Assembly (NCBI GenBank): GCA_900540475.1
Contig: UQGG01000089.1
Span: 1-18,934, forward strand
DNA: 18,934 bases
Direction: 5' to 3'
DNA from: an uncultured Robinsoniella sp.
Lineage (GTDB): Bacteria > Bacillota > Clostridia > Lachnospirales > Lachnospiraceae
Shown: one piece after another, positions 1 to 6,635 of the stretch
Layout of the letters: every line of letters begins with the position of its first letter
Numbering within the stretch: position 1 is the first letter of the stretch
The notes under the pieces: model-generated
The model's database searches: none
Told to the model about the DNA's origin: nothing
The model's input: only the letters and a program-made list of their open reading frames with translations
Translations under genes and position numbers: made by a program

Positions 1-40
1 TAATCGCCCAGTGGGCGCCCCCGGGGTTCCGGGGCCCCCC
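1..40. other. GC-rich palindromic stretch at window edge, probably not native to the ABC gene
   Basis: By my count 32 of 40 bases are G or C, far above the neighbouring sequence. It contains two hairpins: CGCCC-agt-GGGCG at about 5-18 and CCCCGG-ggtt-CCGGGG at 19-34. Read in the ABC frame it gives Gly, Pro and Arg-rich codons just where the family should continue through the helical subdomain towards the signature motif. An assembly or contig-end artefact is the simplest reading; a real insertion or rearrangement boundary is the alternative. Confidence 0.6.
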
Positions 41-1456
41 AGCCACTTCTTCATCTGTTGCATTTTCCCGCCCATATCGGATATTTTCACGGATGCTTAA
101 ATAAAATAAAGCGGTATCCTGTAATACAATGCCGAAACTGTTTCTGAGGCCAGATTTTTTGTAATCCCTCAGATCGATGTCATCCAAAAGGATACGGCCG
201 TCCGTTACATCGTAAAATCGTGCCAGAAGGCTTATGATTGTAGTTTTTCCGGCGCCTGTTGGACCTACAATGGCGATGCGGGTACCGGAAGGGACGGTAA
301 AGCTCAAATCTTTCAGGATAGGGAAATCCGGCTGATAACCAAACCAGACGTGGTCAAACACCACAGCGCCCTTTGGATGATCAGCAGGCAGAGCGTCCGG
401 TTGATCCGGTGGTTCCGGTGTTTCATCGAAGATATCAAATATACGTTCAGCACCGGCCACAGCAGTCTGGAATACATTGAAGATGTTGGACACTTCAATG
501 AGCGGTCTGGTAAACTGTCTGGAATACAGCAGAAAACTGGAAATGACACCTACGGTTATAAGTCCCTGTGATGCCATGATACCGCTGACAACGGTGATAC
601 AGATAAACCCCAGGTTATTAATCACGTTCATTATAGGCATGAGATAGCCGGACCAGATCAGTGCCTTTGTACCAATTCTGCAAAAGGATTCATTGTGCTT
701 TTCAAATTCTTCCGTGACCTGGGCTTCCCTGCCGAAGGCTTTGACCAGAGAAAGACCGGATATGCTTTCCTCGATATGCCCGTTTAGCGAACCAAGTACA
801 TTTTGCTGCGCCCGGTATAATTTTCGTGTGTGTTTGGTAATTGTTCTGGTAAGTAAAAATACAAAGGGAACGGTAATCAGTGCAGTTAAGGTAAGCCAGA
901 TATTTAAATAAAGCATAATACATAATATACCTGTTAAAGTAAAGGCAAGCATCATAATCTGAGTCAAAGAATCGGAGATTGTGGTGCTGATATTGTCAAT
1001 GTCGTTTGTGAGCCTGCTCATTAAATCTCCATGCTGGCTTTTATCAAAATAAGAAAGCGGCAGATCTTTCATTTTATAAAATAATGATTTCCGGATAAAG
1101 CAGATCATATTCTGGGATACAGAAGCCATCAGAAAGGACTGGAAAAAGCGGATTGCCCAATCAGCCAGATACACAAGCAATAATCCCGTTAACAAAAAGG
1201 GTACCGGATTTAAAGCGTCTATATGATCAATAATGCGTCCTATTAAAAACGGGGTCAGCATAGCGGAAAGAGAGGCAAAGCCAGACAGGAAAAAGACGGC
1301 TGACAAACCCTGGCGGTGACCCCTTGTGAGGTTCCAAAGCCGCAGCAGGGTACCGCTTAAGTTCTTGGGTTTTACTACGGGCAGTCCCCTCTGGTGCCTA
1401 ATAGACGTTTTGGAAGGGGGAATTCCATTTGGTTTAAGCTCTGGCAAATTCTTCAT
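1..1456 (-). CDS. ABC exporter half-transporter, second subunit (partial at window edge)
   Basis: This is the second half of a heterodimeric type IV ABC exporter in the inner membrane; the substrate (drug, peptide or lipid) cannot be told. The frame is open from 1456 to the left edge, about 485 codons, with no stop inside the window. The N-terminal transmembrane domain spans roughly residues 45-320, with the SRLTNDID coupling motif. The nucleotide-binding domain begins near residue 355, with Walker A GPTGAGKT at about 398-405 and a Q-loop LQDTALF. The ABC signature, Walker B and switch region lie outside the window. The proposed ATG at 1456 overlaps the upstream gene by 23 bases, implying translational coupling. 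However, AGGAG abuts this ATG directly, so the in-frame TTG three codons later (spacing 9) is a possible start. Codons left of about position 41 stop resembling the family; see the separate note on 1-40. Confidence 0.9.
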   Translation of the reverse strand, partial: MKNLPELKPNGIPPSKTSIRHQRGLPVVKPKNLSGTLLRLWNLTRGHRQGLSAVFFLSGFASLSAMLTPFLIGRIIDHIDALNPVPFLLTGLLLVYLADWAIRFFQSFLMASVSQNMICFIRKSLFYKMKDLPLSYFDKSQHGDLMSRLTNDIDNISTTISDSLTQIMMLAFTLTGILCIMLYLNIWLTLTALITVPFVFLLTRTITKHTRKLYRAQQNVLGSLNGHIEESISGLSLVKAFGREAQVTEEFEKHNESFCRIGTKALIWSGYLMPIMNVINNLGFICITVVSGIMASQGLITVGVISSFLLYSRQFTRPLIEVSNIFNVFQTAVAGAERIFDIFDETPEPPDQPDALPADHPKGAVVFDHVWFGYQPDFPILKDLSFTVPSGTRIAIVGPTGAGKTTIISLLARFYDVTDGRILLDDIDLRDYKKSGLRNSFGIVLQDTALFYLSIRENIRYGRENATDEEVAGGPRNPGGAHWAI

Positions 1457-3155
1457 CTCCTATCTGTGAACGGTATATTTCTTGGTAGACACTGCATGCT
1501 CTTAATAAATCCTCGTGTTTTCCCTGTCCGCAAAGCACACCGTCTTCCAGACAGAGAATCAGATCGGACCGCATAACAGAAGAGATCCTCTGGCTGATAA
1601 GAAAAACGGTAGTACCCTGTGAAAAGGAGCGGATATTGCCCATTACACGAGCTTCTGTTGAAGCATCCAATGCGCTGGTGCAGTCGTCCAGAATCAGGAT
1701 TTCCGGCTTGCGGACCAGAGCTCTTGCTATGGACAGCCTCTGTTTCTGGCCTCCCGACAGATTCACGCCGCCCTGACCGAGGATGGTATCGTAACCATCG
1801 GGAAGGGATTCTATAAAACTGTCCGCGCAGGCAGTTCTGGCAGCCTGGAAGACAGCATCATCCTCTGCGTCTGAATCACCCCAGCGGAGATTATCCATTA
1901 TGCTTCCGGAGAATAGAAAAGACTTCTGGGGGACGATACCAATATGACGGCGAAGCCGTCCGGTATCCAGCGTGCGGTTGTCTGCGCCGCCTACAAATAC
2001 TGCACCATCATTTACATCATAAAACCGTGGTATCAGATGAATCAGAGTAGATTTCCCGGATCCGGTAGAACCGATAATTCCAATGGTGGAACCGGGCATG
2101 GCATGAAAACTGATATTTTGCAGTGCAAGGCGTTTTGAGCCGGGATAGGAAAAAGATACATTCTGAAAAAGAACTTCTCTGGACAGAGAACCATTTTCCG
2201 GTGATTCCGGTTCGGTCATTGCCGGAACTTCATCTAATACCTGCCGGACACGATTCGCTGAGGCAGTTGCCCTTACCATGCTGTTTAAAATATTAGATAC
2301 CATGCTCAGGGAAAAAAGTACCTGTGTCATATAATTTACAGATGCCATCAGTTTCCCCACATCTGTCTGTTCTCCTTTGCCGCCAAGCCAAAGCAATACC
2401 ACGATTCCGATGTTCACAGTAAGATTGATCAGAGGACCGAAGACGGAAGTTATGCGCATGGCTGATGTCCCGGAGGATGCCAGCTCATCGGCTGCCTGGG
2501 CAAATTTATCCGTTTCAAAACGTTCTTGGCCAAATGCCTTTACAACCCGGATGGAAGATAAAAACTCCCGGCTGACATTATTCAGACGATCCAGCTTTTT
2601 CTGCAGACGTGCAAATCTGGGATATCCCAGCATCATATTTCCCAGAATCCAGAAGGAACAGAGTATGAGAATCAGAACAATCATGGGAATCTGCTTCGGT
2701 GTCCTGGTGACAATCAGAAATATGGCACCAATACAGGTTATGGGGGCCTTTACCAGAATCCGCATGCTTCCGTTAATAAAGTTCTGTATCTGCGTTACAT
2801 CATTGGTCAGGCGTGTAATCAGGGATGCAGGATGGAGCTTGTCAATATTCGCAAAAGAGAAGGTCTGGATTTTTTGAAACAGGATGGAACGAAGTTCTTT
2901 TCCAATCTGCTGGGAAGTACGGCTTGCCAGGATATTGCGCATAACGGCACCCAGGGCGCCCAGGAGGGCAACCAAAAGCATAATCAGGCCGTAATGGAGT
3001 ACTACGGATGTGTCCTGGTATTTTACGCCTTCATCTACAATACGGGACATAAGAGCCGGCTGAAGCAGATCGCAGAGCGCTTCTACAGTTAAGAAGAAGA
3101 TGGCACAGCAAAAAAGCAGCAGATGTTTTTTGATCATTGAGAAAATCAGCTTCAA
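1434..3155 (-). CDS. ABC exporter half-transporter, degenerate-site subunit
   Basis: This 573-residue membrane ABC exporter subunit is the normal full length for a TMD-NBD half-transporter. It has about six membrane helices in residues 10-300 and the SLITRLTNDV coupling region near 111-120. The NBD carries Walker A GSTGSGKST at 362-370, Q-loop PQKSF near 409-413, signature LSGGQ at 466-470 and Walker B ILILDD at 486-491. The catalytic Glu after Walker B is Asp (D491), and the switch His is replaced by Gln (FLISQR, about 518-523). In the known heterodimeric exporters (BmrCD, TM287/288) this pattern marks the subunit carrying the degenerate ATP site, so the partner gene downstream should carry the canonical residues. 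The start is TTG at 3155: AGGAGG lies seven bases upstream, while the first in-frame ATG (residue 7) is too far from it. It is first in the operon, followed by the overlapping partner gene. Confidence 0.93.
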   Translation of the reverse strand: MKLIFSMIKKHLLLFCCAIFFLTVEALCDLLQPALMSRIVDEGVKYQDTSVVLHYGLIMLLVALLGALGAVMRNILASRTSQQIGKELRSILFQKIQTFSFANIDKLHPASLITRLTNDVTQIQNFINGSMRILVKAPITCIGAIFLIVTRTPKQIPMIVLILILCSFWILGNMMLGYPRFARLQKKLDRLNNVSREFLSSIRVVKAFGQERFETDKFAQAADELASSGTSAMRITSVFGPLINLTVNIGIVVLLWLGGKGEQTDVGKLMASVNYMTQVLFSLSMVSNILNSMVRATASANRVRQVLDEVPAMTEPESPENGSLSREVLFQNVSFSYPGSKRLALQNISFHAMPGSTIGIIGSTGSGKSTLIHLIPRFYDVNDGAVFVGGADNRTLDTGRLRRHIGIVPQKSFLFSGSIMDNLRWGDSDAEDDAVFQAARTACADSFIESLPDGYDTILGQGGVNLSGGQKQRLSIARALVRKPEILILDDCTSALDASTEARVMGNIRSFSQGTTVFLISQRISSVMRSDLILCLEDGVLCGQGKHEDLLRACSVYQEIYRSQIGDEEFARA

Positions 3156-3189
3156 AATAATTCCTCCTCGCAGTTTTTGGTTTAAATGA

Positions 3190-3202
3190 TCACAAAGTGT
3201 GA
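3190..3202. promoter_or_regulatory. Short inverted repeat in the ABC operon leader, possible operator
   Basis: TCACA-AAG-TGTGA is a perfect 5-bp inverted repeat between the promoter and the ribosome site of the exporter operon. It could bind a dimeric regulator, but no regulator gene lies beside it and short palindromes arise by chance. Confidence 0.25.
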
Positions 3203-3253
3203 CGTACAGCGGTCAGAAAGCAATTCTAACACGCTTTGATCTTTCGCCAGATT

Positions 3254-3284
3254 ATTATAGCATAAATAAAAAAGAGTGAGGCAA
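3254..3284 (-). promoter_or_regulatory. Probable promoter of the ABC exporter operon
   Basis: On the minus strand a perfect -10 TATAAT (3254-3259) is preceded by TGC, making an extended -10 box. A weak -35 TTGCCT (3279-3284) stands at 19-base spacing, longer than optimal, so the extended -10 probably carries the promoter. It leaves a leader of about 90-100 bases before the TTG start. Confidence 0.6.
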
Positions 3285-3361
3285 AAATCCTGTCTGTAAC
3301 TCCAAACACGCCCGAGATATCTTAAATTTTACTTAATAAACAAACCGGTCTTTCAAAAATC

Positions 3362-3390
3362 TTGTCATGATAAAGAAAGTATGACATAAT
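3362..3390 (+). promoter_or_regulatory. Probable sigma-A promoter of the cell-wall-binding protein
   Basis: TTGTCA (3362-3367) and CATAAT (3385-3390) stand at exactly 17 bases, each one mismatch from consensus. The start codon follows about 58 bases later, with GGGAG nine bases upstream of the ATG at 3449. The rest of 3156-3448 holds the divergent promoter of the ABC operon and A/T-rich sequence with no gene. Confidence 0.6.
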
Positions 3391-3448
3391 ATACCTATTC
3401 TATATGGTATGCAAAAAGGCAGGAAAACATTTAAGGGAGTGACCGGAA

Positions 3449-4321
3449 ATGGAGAAAAGAATGAATAAAAAGTGGAAATTGCTCATCTTGACATTAACAG
3501 CAGTATGCATGTTTGGAATGCTGTCTATTACCTCTTTGGCAGGCTTCCGGCAGACAGAAGGAGGATACCGTTATTACCTGGATGGAACGGATCAATATCT
3601 GAAAGGCTTTCAAACGGTAGACAATCAAACATATTACTTCAATAAAAAAGGTTATATGCAGACCGGATGGGTGAAAATAGGTAAGAGTTATTATCATTTC
3701 GCCGACAATGGCCCTATGACGAGAAATAGCTGGTATGGACCATATTTCCTGGGACGAAACGGTAAGATGGTAGTCAATAAGTGGGTTGGCGGCCGGTATG
3801 TGGGTAAAGATGGTGCATGGATTCAGGGCTATGATAAGAAGAGCAAGCCCGGGTTTGTAAATACGGCTAAAGGAACGAAGTATAAAAAACCAAATGGCAA
3901 ATATGCAAAAAGAGAATGGCTCTGGATTGGCAAAAATGGAAGTATCACAAAAGGGTATTGGTATTATTTTTATTCCAACGGCATAATGGCAAAGAATACC
4001 TGGCTGAACGATATTTTCCATATGAACAGCAAAGGACGCCTGGATACGGATAAATGGATCAGCGGCAGATATGTGGACAAGGATGGAGAAATGGTTCGCA
4101 ATGCCTGGGTAAAAAATACATATTATGTGGGTTATGACGGCAGGAAATACCGCAACATGTGGATCGATGACCATTATGTGGGAAGCAATGGCAAAATGGT
4201 GAAGAAAAAATGGATTGGTAATAAATATCTGCAAAAGGACGGTACCCTGGCTAAAGATAAATGGATTGATGGAAAATACGTGGATATGAACGGTAACTGG
4301 GTGAAAAATAAAAAGCAATAA
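3449..4321 (+). CDS. Secreted cell-wall-binding repeat protein (choline-binding-like)
   Basis: This 290-residue exported protein has a signal peptide: a Lys/Arg-rich start, a hydrophobic core at about 10-27 and a likely cleavage after Ala31 (TSLA|GF). From about residue 38 to the end it is a series of aromatic/glycine repeats of about 20 residues. They have the form W-I-x-x-x-Y-x-x-x-x-G-x-M/W, for example at 112-131, 203-222 and 255-274. These resemble the CW_binding/choline-binding repeats that attach proteins to wall teichoic acids or surface polysaccharide. No catalytic domain is visible, so it may be a structural or adhesin-like wall protein, or bind a wall polymer made nearby. The mature part is rich in Lys and Tyr. 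ATG at 3449 has a better-spaced GGGAG site than the in-frame ATG at residue 5. The exact ligand is unknown; choline cannot be assumed. Confidence 0.85.
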   Translation: MEKRMNKKWKLLILTLTAVCMFGMLSITSLAGFRQTEGGYRYYLDGTDQYLKGFQTVDNQTYYFNKKGYMQTGWVKIGKSYYHFADNGPMTRNSWYGPYFLGRNGKMVVNKWVGGRYVGKDGAWIQGYDKKSKPGFVNTAKGTKYKKPNGKYAKREWLWIGKNGSITKGYWYYFYSNGIMAKNTWLNDIFHMNSKGRLDTDKWISGRYVDKDGEMVRNAWVKNTYYVGYDGRKYRNMWIDDHYVGSNGKMVKKKWIGNKYLQKDGTLAKDKWIDGKYVDMNGNWVKNKKQ

Positions 4322-4340
4322 GGTAGGAATAAAAAGACAT

Positions 4341-4376
4341 AATAAAGCTGTCGGTCATTTGGCCGGCAGCTTTATT
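4341..4376. terminator. Bidirectional terminator between convergent genes
   Basis: A 14-bp stem pairs 4341-4354 with 4363-4376 with a single G-T pair and an 8-base loop. The stem ends in A/T-rich runs on both strands, with CTTTATT on plus and TTTATTATG followed by T5 on minus. It serves both the wall protein (+) and the flippase (-). The flippase stop codon (4355-4357) lies in the loop, so its last codons form one arm. Confidence 0.85.
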
Positions 4377-5878
4377 ACGCGAAAAACGATGAGCAGCAGA
4401 ACGTAAGACAGTGTTAACAGAATTGCTAACGAAAACAGTTCAATCAGCGGAGGAGGAACAAATCCCAGTGAATGAACGGCCTGCCTTGCGAAAAGAATAA
4501 TGCCGATGCTGAGTACCAGTGCCAGTACCGGAAGTACGATGGATGCCTGCACATGATAGGAATAATCATATTCTTTTTTCAGGGAACGCAGCGCCATAAA
4601 AGCAATGACCAGTTCACTTGCCAGCAGTCCCCAGAGATATCCGGAGATCCCAAACAGCGGTACCGCGAACCATACAAAGCCGATTCGAAGCAGAAGCCCT
4701 ATGGTACTCTGGATAAAGGTAGTCGTAGTTTTGCCCAGTCCGTTTAATACACTGGTCAGTGTCGTGGTGAGATAAAGGAAGGGACAGATCCAGGAAAGCG
4801 TTAAAATAAAAGGACCAGCCAGATCGCTGTGGAACAGCACCTCACCCATTTCATTGCCCAGTGCCAGGAAAACGCCGGTGCAGAGGATGCCGAGAATCAG
4901 GCTGTATTTAATGGTATTTTCAATAGTCACGGTGATTCGTGTTCCGTCCTGGGCGGACTGTGCCTCCGAAACGGTGGGCAGCAGTAAAGTAGAAGCAGAT
5001 GCTGTAATTGCTGACGGAAATAAAATGAGCGGTATGGACATACCGGTCAGGACACCATATGTACTCAGTGAAGTAGAAACATCCATTCCATATACTCTCA
5101 GGCGAAGGGGGATAAAAAGGGCTTCCATACTTTGCAGGAGATTTAAGAGTACGCGGTTTAAAGTAAGGGGTGTGGATAAGGACAACATTTCTTTAAAATT
5201 GGTTACCATAGAACTGGTAGGTGTATCTTTGTAGTTCTCGTTTCCAAAGTGTACCGCGATAATGGTACTGCATAACAGGAAAGAAACCACTTCTTCGGTT
5301 ACCATGCCGTATACGGCAAGTGCAGGTGTGATAGCTATGCCTTTTTCAATAAAGATAATGTAGAGAAAGTAAGAAGTTCCCATGCGGACCAGAGACTCAA
5401 TCAGCTGGGAGATGGCAGGCACATTGGTACGGCGCAGTCCATAATAATATCCGTTAATACAGGAATGGACGGCTGCAAAAGGAACTGAGTAGGCAAGGAG
5501 GCGCAGCAGTTCGGCACATCGTGTTTCCTCCAAAAACTGCACCGAAATAAAATCAGCGTAATAGAAGAGGATGTAGCATGCCAGTGCCGATAATGCCAGG
5601 GAAATGGTAAGACCGGTTATGAAGATATTCCGGGCGCCTTTTTTATCACCAACTGCCATTTTTCCCGATACAAATTTGGAAATGGCGGTCTGGATGCCGG
5701 ACGCAGTCAGGGAACAGCTCATAGCATAGATTGGGAAAATTAACTGGTAAATCCCCATTCCTTCCGCACCGATTGTATAAGAAAGGAATATTCTATAGAA
5801 GAAACCGATGATGCGGCTGGCGAAGCCGGCAAGGGTCAGAATGATGGCTCCCTTAATGATAATATGCTTTTTGTTCAT
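4355..5878 (-). CDS. MATE/MOP-superfamily oligosaccharide flippase, SpoVB-like
   Basis: This 507-residue polytopic membrane protein of the polysaccharide-transport (MOP flippase) family has about 14 predicted helices. The opening KGAIILTLAGFASRIIGFFY followed by IGAEGMGIYQLIFP closely resembles the SpoVB/Wzx/MurJ-like group, which flips lipid-linked oligosaccharides or lipid II to the outer membrane face. Length fits SpoVB (about 500-520 residues). The name SpoVB would imply a spore-cortex role, but several paralogues exist in Clostridia, so a general wall-polymer flippase is equally likely. The ATG at 5878 has GGGAG seven bases upstream. It is transcribed divergently from iscR with overlapping -35 boxes, and convergently with the cell-wall-binding protein; both products act at the envelope. 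Its C-terminal codons double as terminator stem. Confidence 0.88.
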   Translation of the reverse strand: MNKKHIIIKGAIILTLAGFASRIIGFFYRIFLSYTIGAEGMGIYQLIFPIYAMSCSLTASGIQTAISKFVSGKMAVGDKKGARNIFITGLTISLALSALACYILFYYADFISVQFLEETRCAELLRLLAYSVPFAAVHSCINGYYYGLRRTNVPAISQLIESLVRMGTSYFLYIIFIEKGIAITPALAVYGMVTEEVVSFLLCSTIIAVHFGNENYKDTPTSSMVTNFKEMLSLSTPLTLNRVLLNLLQSMEALFIPLRLRVYGMDVSTSLSTYGVLTGMSIPLILFPSAITASASTLLLPTVSEAQSAQDGTRITVTIENTIKYSLILGILCTGVFLALGNEMGEVLFHSDLAGPFILTLSWICPFLYLTTTLTSVLNGLGKTTTTFIQSTIGLLLRIGFVWFAVPLFGISGYLWGLLASELVIAFMALRSLKKEYDYSYHVQASIVLPVLALVLSIGIILFARQAVHSLGFVPPPLIELFSLAILLTLSYVLLLIVFRVIKLPAK

Positions 5879-5903
5879 AGGAAGTCTCCCACAAGTTTTC
5901 TTT

Positions 5904-5932
5904 AATATATATTCGATATAAGTGCTTGACAG
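5904..5932 (-). promoter_or_regulatory. Probable promoter of the flippase gene
   Basis: On the minus strand CTGTCA (5927-5932) and TATATT (5904-5909) stand at 17-base spacing, about 26 bases before the ATG. The -35 box overlaps that of the divergent iscR promoter (5926-5931), so the two polymerases probably compete. Confidence 0.55.
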
Positions 5933-5954
5933 AACTATGCAGTGGTGTTATATT
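5926..5954 (+). promoter_or_regulatory. Promoter of the iscR-nifS-nifU-mnmA operon
   Basis: A perfect -35 TTGACA (5926-5931) and a good -10 TATATT (5949-5954) are separated by 17 bases. Transcription should begin near 5960-5962, giving a leader of about 200 nt before the iscR ATG. The leader contains the candidate operator and the structured repeat. Confidence 0.75.
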
Positions 5955-5964
5955 TTACCTATGA

Positions 5965-5988
5965 AATCCGAGTAAATTACTGGGGATT
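5965..5988. promoter_or_regulatory. Candidate Rrf2/IscR operator at the transcription start
   Basis: The imperfect palindrome CCGAGTAA-A-TTACTGGG (5968-5984), flanked by AAT and GATT, has 8-base arms with one mismatch and sits immediately downstream of the -10 box. Its place and shape fit autoregulation by the IscR-like protein encoded next, which binds similar AT-centred palindromes in other bacteria. Assignment to this regulator is an inference. Confidence 0.5.
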
Positions 5989-6024
5989 AAAGTCAGATCC
6001 CCCGCAGCAAGCTTGACGGGGAGA

Positions 6025-6146
6025 TTTGGTCTACGCTCTGCTTCGGTCCGTGCTAAATGTACGTCACCGACGCACAGCACCTTCGCGGCAGTCGCCAAAT
6101 GGATGTGTCTGCACACCCGTTTGACTCGTTGTTCGCGGAAATAAAT
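6025..6146 (+). repeat. Structured dispersed repeat, copy 1, in the iscR leader
   Basis: This ~122-base element aligns without gaps to 11847-11968; I count 22 differences in 121 aligned bases, all but one transitions. It can fold into three hairpins: a weak one at 6029-6058, one at 6059-6075 (GTACGTC-acc-GACGCAC) and a long one at 6084-6137, whose core pairs 6094-6107 with 6112-6125 around a TCTG loop. It ends about 18 bases before the iscR ATG, after the promoter, so it should be transcribed as part of the 5' leader. It could be a regulatory RNA, an RNA-stability element or a mobile palindromic repeat. I do not recognise it as a named riboswitch. Confidence 0.85.
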
Positions 6147-6163
6147 TTTAAGAAGGTGAGCAG

Positions 6164-6622
6164 ATGAAGCTTTCTACAAAAGGCAGATATGGGCTTCGTG
6201 CGCTGATAGATTTGGCGATGTACAGTGAGAAAGAAGCAGTGTCCATCAGCAGTATTGCAGCCAGACAGAATATTTCGGAGAGCTATTTGGAACAATTAGT
6301 AGGAAAGCTTAAAAAAGCAGGAATCGTACTTAGTATCCGTGGGGCTCAGGGTGGCTATAAGCTGGCAAAACCCGCATCCGATATATCCGTAGGTGACATC
6401 TTAAGAGCTTTGGAAGGGAATCTGGACGCCGTAGAGTGTCCGGGGCTGAAAGAAGAAAACGGATGTGAAGGCGCAGATCTTTGTGTCACCAAATATGTAT
6501 GGCAGCGTATCAATGAAAGTATAAGCCACGCAGTGGACGAAATGAAATTGGATCAGTTAGTAGAAGAAAGTAAAAAAACAAAAAATAAAGGGCAGCAAAA
6601 ATCTAAAGCATGTGAAAATTAA
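6164..6622 (+). CDS. iscR: Rrf2-family Fe-S responsive regulator, IscR-like
   Basis: This 152-residue transcription factor has the Rrf2 winged-helix domain at about 1-85 (MKLSTKGRYGLRALIDLA start, helix SESYLEQLVGKLKKAG, wing with RGAQGGYKLA). Three cysteines follow at C92, C101 and C107, the usual place for the [2Fe-2S] cluster of IscR. In E. coli IscR the fourth ligand is a His three residues after the last Cys; here that position is Lys110, so the cluster ligation may differ. The tail (about 137-152) is Lys-rich and ends with an extra Cys150. It heads the nifS-nifU-mnmA operon, with nifS starting 13 bases after its stop, and probably represses it when Fe-S clusters are plentiful, through the palindrome near 5968-5984. 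The ATG at 6164 is preceded by AAGGTG. CymR-like cysteine regulators are the alternative, but the Cys triad and context favour IscR. Confidence 0.88.
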   Translation: MKLSTKGRYGLRALIDLAMYSEKEAVSISSIAARQNISESYLEQLVGKLKKAGIVLSIRGAQGGYKLAKPASDISVGDILRALEGNLDAVECPGLKEENGCEGADLCVTKYVWQRINESISHAVDEMKLDQLVEESKKTKNKGQQKSKACEN

Positions 6623-6635
6623 GGAGATGGTTATC

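Noticed and set aside
2377..2877. Plus-strand open frame of 166 codons within the ABC exporter gene
   Set aside because: It lies wholly antisense to a clear ABC transporter and shows no domain or ribosome site.
3494..4318. Long minus-strand open frame (about 274 codons) opposite the wall-binding protein
   Set aside because: It is an antisense shadow of the repetitive plus-strand gene, which has a signal peptide, ribosome site and family repeats; the shadow protein has no recognisable motif.
6053..6295. Minus-strand open frame across repeat copy 1 and iscR
   Set aside because: Antisense to iscR; the peptide shares no meaningful similarity with the frame over copy 2, as expected for an RNA element.
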